DNA of 64,000 bases from Tricholoma matsutake. Its lineage: Eukaryota; Basidiomycota; Agaricomycetes; Agaricales; Tricholomataceae. Each line of letters starts with the position of its first letter. Positions within the stretch are counted from its first letter, which is position 1. The notes beneath the pieces are model-generated. The model saw nothing but the letters and a program-made list of their open reading frames with translations, was not told the origin of the DNA and did no database searches. The stretch covers positions 4,898,001 to 4,962,000 of the forward strand of contig AP026547.1 in the NCBI GenBank assembly GCA_026075535.2, in the 5' to 3' direction. The position numbers and the translations under genes are program-made. Below, in pieces: positions 1 through 10,020 of this stretch.

Positions 1-480
1 TAATTCTACACCGGCATTCCCAAATACCATCTAGAAAAGCTTAATCATCCAATCCCATTGAAATGAGACTCAATTAATGAGGAGGTGTACAAGGTTGATG
101 AAGATGTTGTGTAAAACTGAAAGCACTTGCCATTGTGACGACCACATTCTAATCTTCACATAATTTTACAAAGGTATTCTCAAATATTATATTGAAGTTT
201 CAATCATCCAATCCCTTTGAAATAAGACTCGATTAACGACGGGGGTGTACAAAATCTCTATATGGTTGACAACAGTATCTCAAAGCACTTGCCTTCATGT
301 GCTCAGATTACAATGGCCATGTATTTCTACAAACAGGTTTCCGTGATATTATCTCGAAGTTTGAATCATCCAACCCCTTGAAACGAGACTCGATTAACGA
401 CAACAATATTCAAAATCACTTAAGCATGACAATAGTGCTGCATTCCACTTCATTGGCATCCAACACTCACCGATCCTGGA
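1..480. repeat. Three degenerate ~160-bp tandem repeats
   Basis: A core that reads roughly AATCATCCAATCCC, then TTGAAA, then AGACTCGATTAA occurs near 44, 203 and 364, a spacing of about 160 bp. Every copy has stops near the same place in the frames I checked, so this does not look coding. From about 480 to 956 I see no further structure. Confidence 0.5.
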
Positions 481-956
481 TAATGATGACAAATAGCAGA
501 TGACAAAACCAAAGCAATCCTGATGTCCTCATACCATCACCATCGCGGCAACGCGATTCTGAGTTTTCCTCCTGCACTTCTTGTGGCGTCAAGAGCATAT
601 TCTTCTCTCGTTTCCTACACGTAGTCATAATATGATCAGTCGTTTGTTGCGACATGCAGCCAACTTGAAGTTAACTGACTTTGCCACAATGTTCTCTGAT
701 AATTAATATTGCATTTAGGGTGTCAGGCTTGGGGGTTGCATTCGTCCTGCTTATCCTTTGGCTGCCAGCAGCAGTGGGCTCTGGGACAAGGATGTCACTT
801 TAGCCTGAGTTTACATGAGCTAGATGCTAATCTAATCAAACAAGACGTGATCGTATACTCAAAAGGATATCTTACAGGGTTGTGGTTTACTGAATTTATT
901 ACGCGACTTATCATACTCGATAGACACTGCCTATTTCAAAGTAGTTCCTAGGCCGA

Positions 957-3320
957 CTATAGACGAGCATCTTTCGGCATTTTTCGCAGAGCCTGGCGCA
1001 CTCCCAGGTCTCCAAGAACGTCCTCCGCTAGAAAGTCCAGTCATCAACTTCTGGCGCCGAGAGCTAGAAAAAAAACGAACCTCCGCCTAGAACGCTATAT
1101 ACATATTGTCAGCAATGAAATAAAGCAAGTGAAAGCAAACTTACGCGTCAAATGGAACTGTCCGATGGTACTGAAACGAATAGTGTAAGTTACACAAACC
1201 TTTAGCTTGGATATAACCGAAACAAACATGTTCGATAAATCGGCCCATTCCTGATGAGTGGTCGATCAGCTTTAGGAGCTCAAAGTTGCTGTTTGAACGT
1301 ACCTGTTTTTGTGATACCACGCCCACCGAAAATCTGAGATAATGTGTTATGAAAATCAATTGGAAAACAGTAACGAAAGCCAAACCTGAACCGCATCTTT
1401 AGCCGTCTCTTGAGCCGTCTCTGTGCAGTATTTCTTGACGAAAGCAATAGGGCTAGATGCCATTGAGATTAACTGCATTTTCAGCAGCAGAACAATTGAT
1501 GTACCCAGCCAAATGTATCGCTTGCTGCCTGTAGTTCATGTGAATCATTTGGTAGGTTATGTTTTCGATCCAGTTCTGTGCGCTTTCAACCCGCGAGATC
1601 ATTGCAGCAAGTTTGGCGCGGATCACGGCCTGCGAGTTCAGAGGTTTCCCAAACACTTGTCTCTGGGTAGCCCACCTTGATACCGAATCAGTTCCACGAA
1701 ACTCAATACTGTACACTGGGGAACTAACTTCAGGCATTCCTCAACGATATATCTTTGGGCCCCAATACTGCCGCACGCCATGCCCCAACTGAAAGGGATT
1801 CACTGCGAGGAAAATTCGGGATAATGCGTGGAGACGTACCGTTCGTGGTTAAAATTGCTCAGTATAACTTGCAGTCCTCCATTATCGTCGCCAAGCGTGT
1901 TTTCGTACGGAACATGCACGTTTTCAAAAGTAACGTATCCAGTACCAGCGGTGGTCGAATAAGACGTCTTGATCTGTTTCGTTTCGACACCTGGGCCACG
2001 TTCTATGAGGAGAACAACCATTCCTCCCTGGTCGTTGCGACAGCCTACTGTAAAGTAGTCTGCGAAAGTCGCATTAGTAATCCATTTCTGTTCCCATATG
2101 TAAGCGGTCTAGCAACGTATTTCCGTCTCAACTAATAATCGTTACCTTGCTAGGGAGAGAAGAATAACTTCATATAAAAACTTTGAACACAGAGTTGCGT
2201 ATGGCTTACGTTCCAGTCACAACCCAGCCATCTGCTACCCGCTTAGCATAGCACTTAAGTCCAGCTACATCGCTTCCAGCGAACGCCTCAGATATACAGA
2301 GACAAACTAATTTCTTGCCATCAAGAACCTCCGGAATGATCTTGTCGCGCAATGCAGGTTTACCGAAGTTGAGGATAGGTGGTAACCCTTCAAACGGTTG
2401 TAAGCAAGCAGATAGAAACATGATGTCAAGAAGGGATTCACCGATATAGGTTCCACCTCCTAAGCCATCATAATATCCACGTGTATTGAGTCGTGCGACC
2501 TCTTGCGCCATGATCAACTCATGGAAGTAGTCATACTGGTAGTATAAACATCAAAATCTTTTATGAAATAGACATTTAAGCGAACAAAATACCTCTTCTG
2601 GCTTTACAACTCCATTCATCAAGACGCGTCCTTGCAGATGCTTTCCTGGGCCCAATCGCATCGCAATGATGTTAAGCTTTGCCATTTCGTCAAAGCAACT
2701 CTGGGAAGGCCTCTTCCCGTCTTCTTCTCGAGCCTGAGCGTCCGGGAGCAAGACCAACTCCACGAATTTCCTAAACTCGGCTTGTAGGCGACGATGATGC
2801 TGGAGGTGGGTTACGAAACATCAAATTGAATCACTGAACAACATACGTCCTTGTAGTAGGGAGAGTAATAACCCTTTGTAAGCCACGTTGGCTCCGCGTA
2901 TGGGACAGTGCTCAATGCGCCAACTGAGCGAGGGAATATCTGCTGCTTCTCGTCCGCCACAACTCCAATTTGAAGGCGAGCATATTGGGGCTTTTGTAGG
3001 ACTTCATATCGATGAAGGCTGAAGAAAACGGTAGTGGCGTCGTGGCCAGCTGATTTTGGAAAGTTGAAGATGCATACTAGCATGGGGGGCACTATTGCTT
3101 ACCAACTTCCTCGTCTAAAAGCACAGACAGACCGCCGGGGTGCATGGCGGCAAATTTGGATATGTCAAAGACCTTTGTGTCAACAATTATCCACTGGGTA
3201 ACGACGCACGGTCAACTTCAAATGCCTAAATGCCAGGCTTGAATTCTTAGTATTCCTCACCAAATCACCTTGCTTGTTGTGTTTTGCGACCTCCTCTCTT
3301 GAGAATTGCTTGGATGCCAT
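957..3320 (-). CDS. Cytochrome b5 / acyl-CoA dehydrogenase fusion, 15 exons, likely peroxisomal
   Basis: FAD-dependent acyl-CoA dehydrogenase with an N-terminal cytochrome-b5 domain; it would oxidise acyl-CoA to enoyl-CoA. Exons on the minus strand: 3320-3261, 3193-3103, 3049-2847, 2799-2593, 2535-2210, 2149-2146, 2087-1840, 1788-1729, 1675-1505, 1452-1386, 1333-1303, 1250-1228, 1170-1145, 1094-1081, 1027-957. They sum to 1602 nt (533 aa) with no internal stop. The haem motif HPGG sits near residue 40, the dehydrogenase signature ISEAFAGSDVAG near residue 265, and the second signature QIFGGRG near residue 465. The ATG at 3320 opens a typical MASKQFSREEV start. The C-terminus DARL ends in ARL, which fits the PTS1 pattern. 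One exon is only 4 nt (2149-2146), needed to give the family reading GTKKWITN. The next gene, GH79, ends 205 bp upstream on the same strand. The family call is firm; the exact substrate is unknown. Confidence 0.93.
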
Positions 3321-3525
3321 CTTGCTTCAGCTGTGAAGTGAGAAGGAGGGAATGAGAGCGATGACGCGTACTTGGTTCACCTGAAGTACCTAACCGGGGC
3401 CCTACTCCAGAGTATTTATTACATTTGATTTTAGAATCAGATCCAACGCCCGATTGACTTGACAAATCACATGATCACTCGTTGCAAGATAATAATATTA
3501 TGTAATACTGAACGCACGACACGTG

Positions 3526-5741
3526 CTACACAGTTACCAATACTGCCTCTGAAGCCTTTACGATAATCTTTCCACCAGTGATTTTTTCTTCCACAAATTT
3601 ACCAGCTGGGAGCCCAGACGCGAAGTTTTGCCCAGCCCAAGTAGTCACGTTCGAGAATTTAACATCAGCCCCAGGAGCGGTCAAGCGCCGAACAGTTACT
3701 GCATGACTAGGATTCTGCAAAAACTCGGATATGTCGAAAGTTGCTGTCGGGCGAGGTACAGTCTGCGTCTGGTTGTATATCTGGAGGTTGAGCAAAACGA
3801 ATTTGGCAGGGAAATGATGTCGGGATGGTAGTTTGTCATCCCAGAATCCATAAGCGACTAATTGTCCGGCGGACTGATCACCAAGCGTAGTAGTTATAGT
3901 TGATCCGTTCGCTTGTCTACCTGGGTAGATGTTGGCAATTCTGAGGGACTTGGAGTGCCCCAAGGTGTCGGCTACAAACACATGAGCCGAGTAGGCTGGG
4001 AAGACTTGGATGGGACCGTTTTGGTTATTGACAGGGTACCTGAACGCCTGAATCAGCACGTCATGTTTATACGAACGATGGAGAATGTTAAGACCATAAA
4101 TTATAGAAACTGAAGCCTAGTGTTCGCCCCTACTTCAGCAAAAGTGTATGTGAAGCAAGGAAAATATTCGCACCTCCGTGATTTAGCTGTACGTTGCTTT
4201 GCAATGCCAAGGGACCACCTTGGTGGACGTACATCCTAGACAGAAGCCGAAGGTATATCAGCAATATACACGGGAGGCTCATATGTTATCACATACCGCG
4301 AAACATTCAGAGATGCAGCATACATCATGGTATCGAGCTATACGCAACAGATGTCAAATCGGGATCGGATATAGGAAAGAAATGACATGCCAGCCACAGA
4401 GCTTGTCCAAATGTATTGCTAACACCATCCTTGCCTGAGCATGAGACGGAGTTATATTCACCTAACATGGCGTGTCAGAGCACGAGATGAAGGAGCGGGT
4501 AAATAACTGAACCAATGACAAAGGAACCAGGTCCTAGCTGCTGCCGCACGGACTTGATGCGCGGCTGCCAGAGGTCGAGATATCTATGGAGGAAAGCCAT
4601 CAATATGATATCCATTCCGCATTCATTACAACGCACTGCGCCAAACGTGTGTGGTTGACCTGAGGGAGAGTAAGGACCGCCGAAAATAGGTAAATTTGGC
4701 TGCTCTTACAAGGTTTGGTAATGTCGCGACCGCAATCCTGGGAGGATCACAAACCTACCCGTACATCAATGGAGCACAGAGCGGAACGTTAAGCGGTCGT
4801 GAACTCACGCTATATTGGTATGTATGCTCGCTGCATGATTTGACGACACCATCTCTGTCTGCACCAGCAGCCAACACACTAACGCAATCAAGTTGCTGGG
4901 CCGCCCCTGTTGCATTGTAAGGCCAGAGAGGGTCAATAACTGTAGCTCCAACTCGGAATTCTGGGGAGTGAAAGTCCAAAGCGTCGAAGATGTTTTTCGC
5001 CCAGGTCTAAGAGAGGATGTCAGCTGAAGCCAATGCAATCTCGTGGATTACATACCCCCCAGATCTGACTGTAGTTTTGAGGAGTGAACTTTCTTGAATA
5101 TTGATCAGGTTCGTTCCCGACTGAGCATGCTCATGGTAAGTACCTTGAAATATATGGAAGAAAGAAGCTTACGCACGTTCAAACGTGTCAAGTTGCCCAC
5201 GTTGCAAACCTTTCATGGCGGATTCCGCAACGCTCAAGGCGCCATGATAATCCAAGTCTCGAAGGTCCTGCGTTTGCAGCAATGATTGCTCAGCAAGTGA
5301 ATTACGATTAGAAACTCGACATACCAAGGTCATTGTGATCTTTGTTCCCTTGGGTAGAAGCTGCACAGAATTCCAGAAGCCAGGCCCAATACTCGTGTTC
5401 CGGAGAGCACCAGTATTATCGACGAAGTTGAGGAGACTGATAGTCTGCGATGCATTCCAGTACGTAGAGTCTGCTGTGATACCACCAATCCTAATTTCAG
5501 CCGGCGTCCCAGTGCGTTTTGCGAGATTCTCAAACAAGTTTTTCGACAACTGATTTGGGGCAGAAGAATTTCCAACGAACTCTTCAAAGAAGGCAGTTTC
5601 AATGCTGAAGCTTCCGAGAGCAGGGTTGAGAGGGTAAGAGGCTGTTGAGGGGAGAGTAGGAGGGCCCTGGAGTATGAGGTTCGATAGGGCCAAGGCGTTG
5701 GCCAGATAGAGGCAAAGAAACGCGAGAATGCTGAAAGCCAT
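3526..5741 (-). CDS. GH79 family glycoside hydrolase (beta-glucuronidase/heparanase-like), secreted, 12 exons
   Basis: Exons on the minus strand: 5741-5325, 5267-5177, 5120-5056, 5006-4809, 4754-4710, 4659-4637, 4583-4513, 4461-4391, 4337-4297, 4235-4174, 4116-4095, 4039-3526. They total 1620 nt (539 aa) and stay open. Residues 1-18 form a signal peptide ending near ANALA. The TIM-barrel part holds RIGGITADSTYWN, the acid/base Glu in FELGNEPD, and the nucleophile Glu in GEYNSVSCSG. The last exon is the beta-sandwich C-terminal domain usual for GH79, ending in a KIIVKASEAVLVTV-type strand. Several N-x-S/T sites suggest N-glycosylation. Known members release glucuronic acid or 4-O-methyl-glucuronic acid from glycans such as arabinogalactan-protein sugars; the substrate here is inferred only. 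The intron after 4391 must use a GC donor (GCATGT) to keep frame, and the donor at 4094 is the weak GTCTTA. Otherwise the gene looks functional. Confidence 0.93.
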
Positions 5742-6465
5742 TGCAGCGCATGAACAGAGAGTAGTTGACGGCCATTAAATAGCAAAAGTTGGCAAGCACA
5801 CGGTCCGAGCGGACCAGAAAGACATGTGGAACTCTGTAGTAGGTCGTCACAAGAGTACCATGAGCGGGCCAATAATATAAATCATTTCAAATTTTCAATA
5901 CGTGCTAATTTCGGCCCGAGTCCCGGACGGCATCGCCTTCTTTGAAGCAAGTGTTTGTTGTGGGAATCCGACAATGTTGGGTGCTCAGAAAAGGGTTTCC
6001 GAGGGATCTCCTACTAAAAAGATGCGCTTGGTAAAATTTTGGATCCAGTGATTCGAAGACTGAACAACTGAGGTCAGTGTGATGAGACAACAACTGAGTA
6101 CTGATTACGCAGTGATTTCCCCAAGGATGGTTAACATGCAGCATAAATAAGGGGTTGGAGAAGATGGACGGGAAGCTGTCTAGCGATTCGAGAGACCAGT
6201 TAGTTCGAAGTTCCAAACTTATCAGGTACAACGCAGGATCCAAGCAGGATCCCAGAAAATTTCGGGTATGGAGAATCCGTGAGTCCGTCCGTCCGTCCGT
6301 CCGTCTGTCCGTCTGCCTGTAGTACTTATTCTATTAAACATGATAATGCGGCTTCGTCAGCACTTATATGGCCACGGTACCTGAGGTTGGAACGCATAGT
6401 GGGGGTCTACATAGCCTGGCAAGCCGTCTTGTAGTATTAGTGAAGATAGTCGTTCACTATTATAA
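5742..6465. promoter_or_regulatory. Upstream region of GH79; TCCG microsatellite at 6283-6320
   Basis: This stretch lies 5' of the GH79 start and must hold its promoter, but I can point to no single motif. A (GTCC)n microsatellite with slipped CTGT units runs 6283-6320. No convincing gene is present; the short ORFs here lack family features. Confidence 0.4.
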
Positions 6466-6532
6466 AGCCTGGTACCCGACGCGTGGGTCTTGTGCGGAAC
6501 CCCCATTTCATCAAATCTTTCAAACTCCACGC
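6466..6532 (+). repeat. Inverted partner (67 bp) of the helicase 5' segment
   Basis: Matches 7121-7187 in opposite orientation over 67 bp with few mismatches; both contain ACCCGACGCGT and CCCCCATTTCATCAAA. It covers the leader and first codons of the helicase copy, so it is either a second 5' fragment of that gene family or one arm of an inverted repeat. Confidence 0.7.
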
Positions 6533-6708
6533 ACTTGCCGGGCTGTGCCGGCTCAGGCCAACTATTTTCGCGTTTCTGGAAGTACCTTGTAATCATTGCA
6601 AACATGCCCGAAAATGAAGTAGAAATTCATGAAAGCAATTCTGAACATAGTAAGCAGCCAACAGATGGTTTTTTCCTTAATTTATATGAGTATATAGTAT
6701 CTGCCTGA

Positions 6709-7161
6709 TTATGCCATTTCTTCCTCGAGGCCCTTTGTTGGATACACAGTGATAACAACAGGATCAGAAGGAAAGGTTCTCTTCAGGAGGGGACATGGAG
6801 TCTCGAGCTCTCTCAATGCCCGTAAAAGAAGGGCATATCCATAGAAGAGCCCGGTCTTCCCTCCACCTGTCTTTACCACGAGGAGAACATGGATACCGTC
6901 CACTGCCTTGCAGATAGCCTCAAGGATATAATCATGCAGATCGTGCGGAAGGCGAGAACGAAGGAGCCGGCGAGCAAGAGCGTGTCCTTCCGAGTTGCTA
7001 AACCCAGTTGTTGAGAGCTCTGGCATACACGCGGTTGGTAAAAACGGTACAGAAGTATGGTAAACAAACTCGCAGCGCGAGACGCGTTCAATCACATGGC
7101 TCGGCAATGCAACGGCAACAGCGTGGAGTTTGAACATTTTGATGAAATGGGGGTTCCTCAC
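6709..7161 (-). pseudogene. RecQ-like DNA helicase fragment (N-terminal part)
   Basis: The 150-aa frame carries a Walker A motif, VVKTGGGKTGLFYG, preceded by LPHDLHDYILEAICKAVDG and followed by VVITVYPTKGLEEEM. This is the start of the helicase core as seen in the expanded RecQ-like helicases of Agaricomycetes. It then stops at TAA (6709-6711), so the DEAH box, the rest of RecA domain 1 and all of domain 2 are missing. A 67-bp copy of its 5' end lies inverted at 6466-6532. Such helicases are often repeated and sometimes subtelomeric in fungi; nothing here proves that location. No introns are needed inside the segment. I read it as a truncated relic rather than a working gene. Confidence 0.7.
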
Positions 7162-7187
7162 AAGTCCTACGCGTCGGGTCCCAGGCT
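7121..7187 (-). repeat. 67-bp inverted repeat at the helicase 5' end
   Basis: Partner of 6466-6532; the two arms are separated by about 588 bp containing the helicase fragment. Confidence 0.7.
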
Positions 7188-7240
7188 AGGGTCTACAAAC
7201 CTTGGCAAAAGCGACATTTCAAAATCACGTGATCGTTGTG

Positions 7241-7813
7241 CCCACTTTCTGTCAGACGAAATAAGTCGCTTTCGCGACTGAGTACTGATTTCCAAAATGT
7301 TTTCAAAATGTTTTTTTATTCCCAGGAGCACATGTGCCCAAATTCTGATCACACACTGTGACACATTTTTGGAACCCCTTTCGAGCCCTTTCGTCCTGTG
7401 CGGACTTTGAAATAAAAAGTGTTCGCTCATTGTTTGCAACAGCCTACATAGATGCTTGCTCGTCGCTGTTGACAGTTCCCGACACAACATAAGTGACCAA
7501 AATTAATGAATTTCAAATTTCTGCGTACAGTTGGTTTCTAAGAGGGCGCAAAGTACGAGAACAAACAGGACAGAAAAAGTTGAGAAAACCTCGTTGTTGT
7601 GGTTGCACACAAAGGGTGTATTACGCCGTTGCAACCAATGAGCGAACACTTATTTATTTCAAAGTCCGCACAGGACGAAAGGGCTCGAAAGGGGTTCCAA
7701 CAATGTGTCACAGTGTGTGATCAGAATTTGGGCACATGTGCTCCTGGGAATAAAAAAACATTTTGAAATCACTTTGGAAATCAGTTGCGAAAGTGACTGA
7801 TTTCGTCTACTGT
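7241..7813. mobile_element. Fold-back element with ~190-bp inverted arms
   Basis: The left arm (about 7241-7441) and right arm (about 7628-7813) are reverse complements with high identity. Shared landmarks include the segment around TTTCAAAGTCCGCACAGGACG, CCCAGGAGCACATGTGCCCAA, and outer GACGAAAT and CGCGAAAGCGACTT-type ends. The spacer is about 186 bp and has no coding signal. The element resembles a non-autonomous fold-back transposon. I could not fix a clean target duplication; CTAGGGTC-like sequence lies just outside both arms. Confidence 0.7.
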
Positions 7814-7907
7814 GAATGACCCTAGTGTAAACCAATTCCGAGTTCTCAGTGGGTGACTTTCCATAAGGATCTACTCATGTAAGACTGAACCTAGACGATG
7901 TACGCGT

Positions 7908-8053
7908 GTCCTCAGAGGTCAGCCAATGATGGTAGACAACTATAGAATTACCTAGATGATGTATGTGTCTAGTAGGTGTAAGTACACATAGTAGTATATG
8001 AGATGCAATAGGTACTTACGTCCTCAGAGGTCAGCCAATGATGGTAGACAACT
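7908..8053. repeat. Exact 34-bp direct repeat
   Basis: A 34-bp segment starting GTCCTCAGAGGTCAGCCAAT is present at 7908-7941 and again at 8020-8053, with no mismatch seen. The intervening 78 bp are AT-rich. The stretch 7816-8277 has no gene. Confidence 0.8.
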
Positions 8054-8273
8054 GAGGACGTAGGGTGGTGGTGAATCAACAATGAAGTGGTGATGAGTCA
8101 CATGGTCCTATATAGATGTATGTGATGAGTATACCATAACAACTCATCTAGAAATTAACTCTGTAGCATGCTGGCGCGGCAAAGCCTGCTACTCGCCTGT
8201 AGCTCTGTGAATGTTACATAAGCTCTCTCTCTTTCTGCCTCCCCTTTCCCCTCAATTGGGTCCAGTTCAGTTG

Positions 8274-8322
8274 AAAATAAAAATAAAAAAGTAAAAAAAT
8301 AAAAAAGTAAAAAAATAAAAGC
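8274..8322. repeat. A-rich low-complexity tract
   Basis: Runs of AAAAATAAAAAAGTAAAAAAAT just upstream of the truncated LINE. It could be the A-rich tail of another retroelement. Confidence 0.5.
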
Positions 8323-9746
8323 TCATGGGACCTGGAAAACAAGAATACTTAGCAGGACAATTGGACTAGAATGCTGTTTGTTGAAGGTGATGACTCTCTT
8401 AGTTCACCAGTGCCTTACAATGTGGGCAACAGCTCGTGGCCTCATTCCAGATTCCCAGAATAGATTCAGGGAAACATATTGCACAAATAATAATGCTTTT
8501 ATCCTGTGGTGTGCAATAGAGAGGGCTCAAAGCTTGGGAAAGACATTATATGTTGCACCAGTGGATATCACAAATGCTTTTCCATCAACAGAACAATCAA
8601 CTCTGTGGGTTAAACTTTGCCACCTTGGGGCAGGAGGACAGCTGTTTGACTGGATTAGAATGCTATACCAACAAATGTCCTATATGGTGAGAATGGGTGG
8701 AGAGCTCTCCCCACCATTCAAAGCACTTGTGGGCATCCTTATTGGGGACCCTGCATCTCCAACGCTATGGAACCTGTATATGTCAGACTTTCATCTCTCG
8801 CCAATTCCTGATGATGTGATACTGAATGGAACTAACACATCAAATCTGGAGCATGCAGATGACATTCTTCTGATGTCTTTTTCAGCAAATGGCTTACAGG
8901 CAAAATTGAACAGTGTGTTGTATTGGTGCAGTGTAAACTTTATGTTGGTGAATGCTATAAAATCGGTCATAGCAATATTTGGGAGAGTACCACAACACAT
9001 TCCAATTTTACTTTGGGTAATGGTGCATTGGAGATTGTGGAAAAGCTCACTTATGTGTAAGGGCAACCTCACAGCAATGGCATAGGGTCCAATGACCTTG
9101 CAAGGGGGAACCAAAGAGAATTCTCTAAGGTCCCCCTTGCAGGGTGCAGGCTTATATACACCTCCCCCGGGCCATTGCTCTACTGCCATTGTCCTACATC
9201 ATCGTAACAGTGTGCAGGTTTCCCACGGGTTTCCATGGGGACCATATACTTCTCCAGGTTTGTGCTGTATCACATTGTGGTAGTGTGGTAAGGTGGGCAC
9301 CGGGTTTCCCATGGAAACCCAGCAGAGTCTTTGTGGCTGACTGTCCCCTTACACACCCCACTTTTTACAGAGATGTCAATAGTTCCCTTACGTTTCCAAA
9401 GGGCTCAACTTGCATTATGCTACTTAGGTTACCTTGCTTCACTCCCTGTAGGCCACTTAGCATGCTGTGCATTCCTAGATTCAGTAGAACTGGCACAGTC
9501 TAGCTTCCCATGTTGGATCAATGACTTGCGTATTACTCTACTGAATCTCCCTCAGCCTGTCCATCCTCCTGACCTCTGCTTGATTGATTCAAAGGGGATT
9601 GAGAGATCGGATAAAGGAATAACAGCAGCAATGAAATTGTGGTTGGATACAGAGATGAGGTCTCCAAGGCTATACCTCCTACACAGTAGGATGGAACTGG
9701 AAAAGAAGAAGCCCCCACAGCATAAGACATTATACTTCAGACACTA
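8320..9746 (+). pseudogene. LINE (non-LTR retrotransposon) reverse transcriptase, 5' part
   Basis: From about 8320 the frame reads a 5'-truncated LINE polymerase: RTIGLECCLLKVMTLL, then VDITNAFPSTEQSTLW (first catalytic Asp region), GILIGDPASPTLWNLYMSDF, and LEHADDILLMS, where ADD is the catalytic pair. The frame is damaged after 9060. Sequence from about 9062 to 9350 does not fit the family and holds an imperfect hairpin at 9094-9147, so part may be replaced or badly decayed. Family similarity returns at 9360-9746 with a TEMSIVPLRFQRAQLAL-like segment ending KTLYFRH, where a 3.6-kb transposon is inserted. The LINE resumes at 13349. It has no 5' end, no intact frame, and is a dead copy. Confidence 0.85.
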
Positions 9747-10020
9747 AGATAGTCGTCATTCATAATCGACGAGATTGACGAGATCACATGTCATAAGCGT
9801 TACTTTGCATGACAAATTGAAAATTTCACTAAGGCTTTGTAATGGGCAACTTTTAAATGAATCTGCACCTGAGGAATTGAGCAGAAAGTGAAAAACTTCA
9901 ATCCCTCGGAGCTGAAATTTTAAATTTGTATGAATTGAGCAAGGAGTTTGATTTTTAGTAGCTATATTTAGCCCCCAGCCAAATTTAGGTCAACAGCAAA
10001 AAACTTAATGTGTCATGTAC

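Noticed and set aside
5330..5872. 180-codon minus-strand frame overlapping the GH79 start
   Set aside because: Shadow of GH79 exon 1 in another frame; Ser/Leu/Cys-rich and without family features.
8790..9189. 132-codon minus-strand frame over the LINE
   Set aside because: Mirror of the reverse transcriptase sequence; no own motif.
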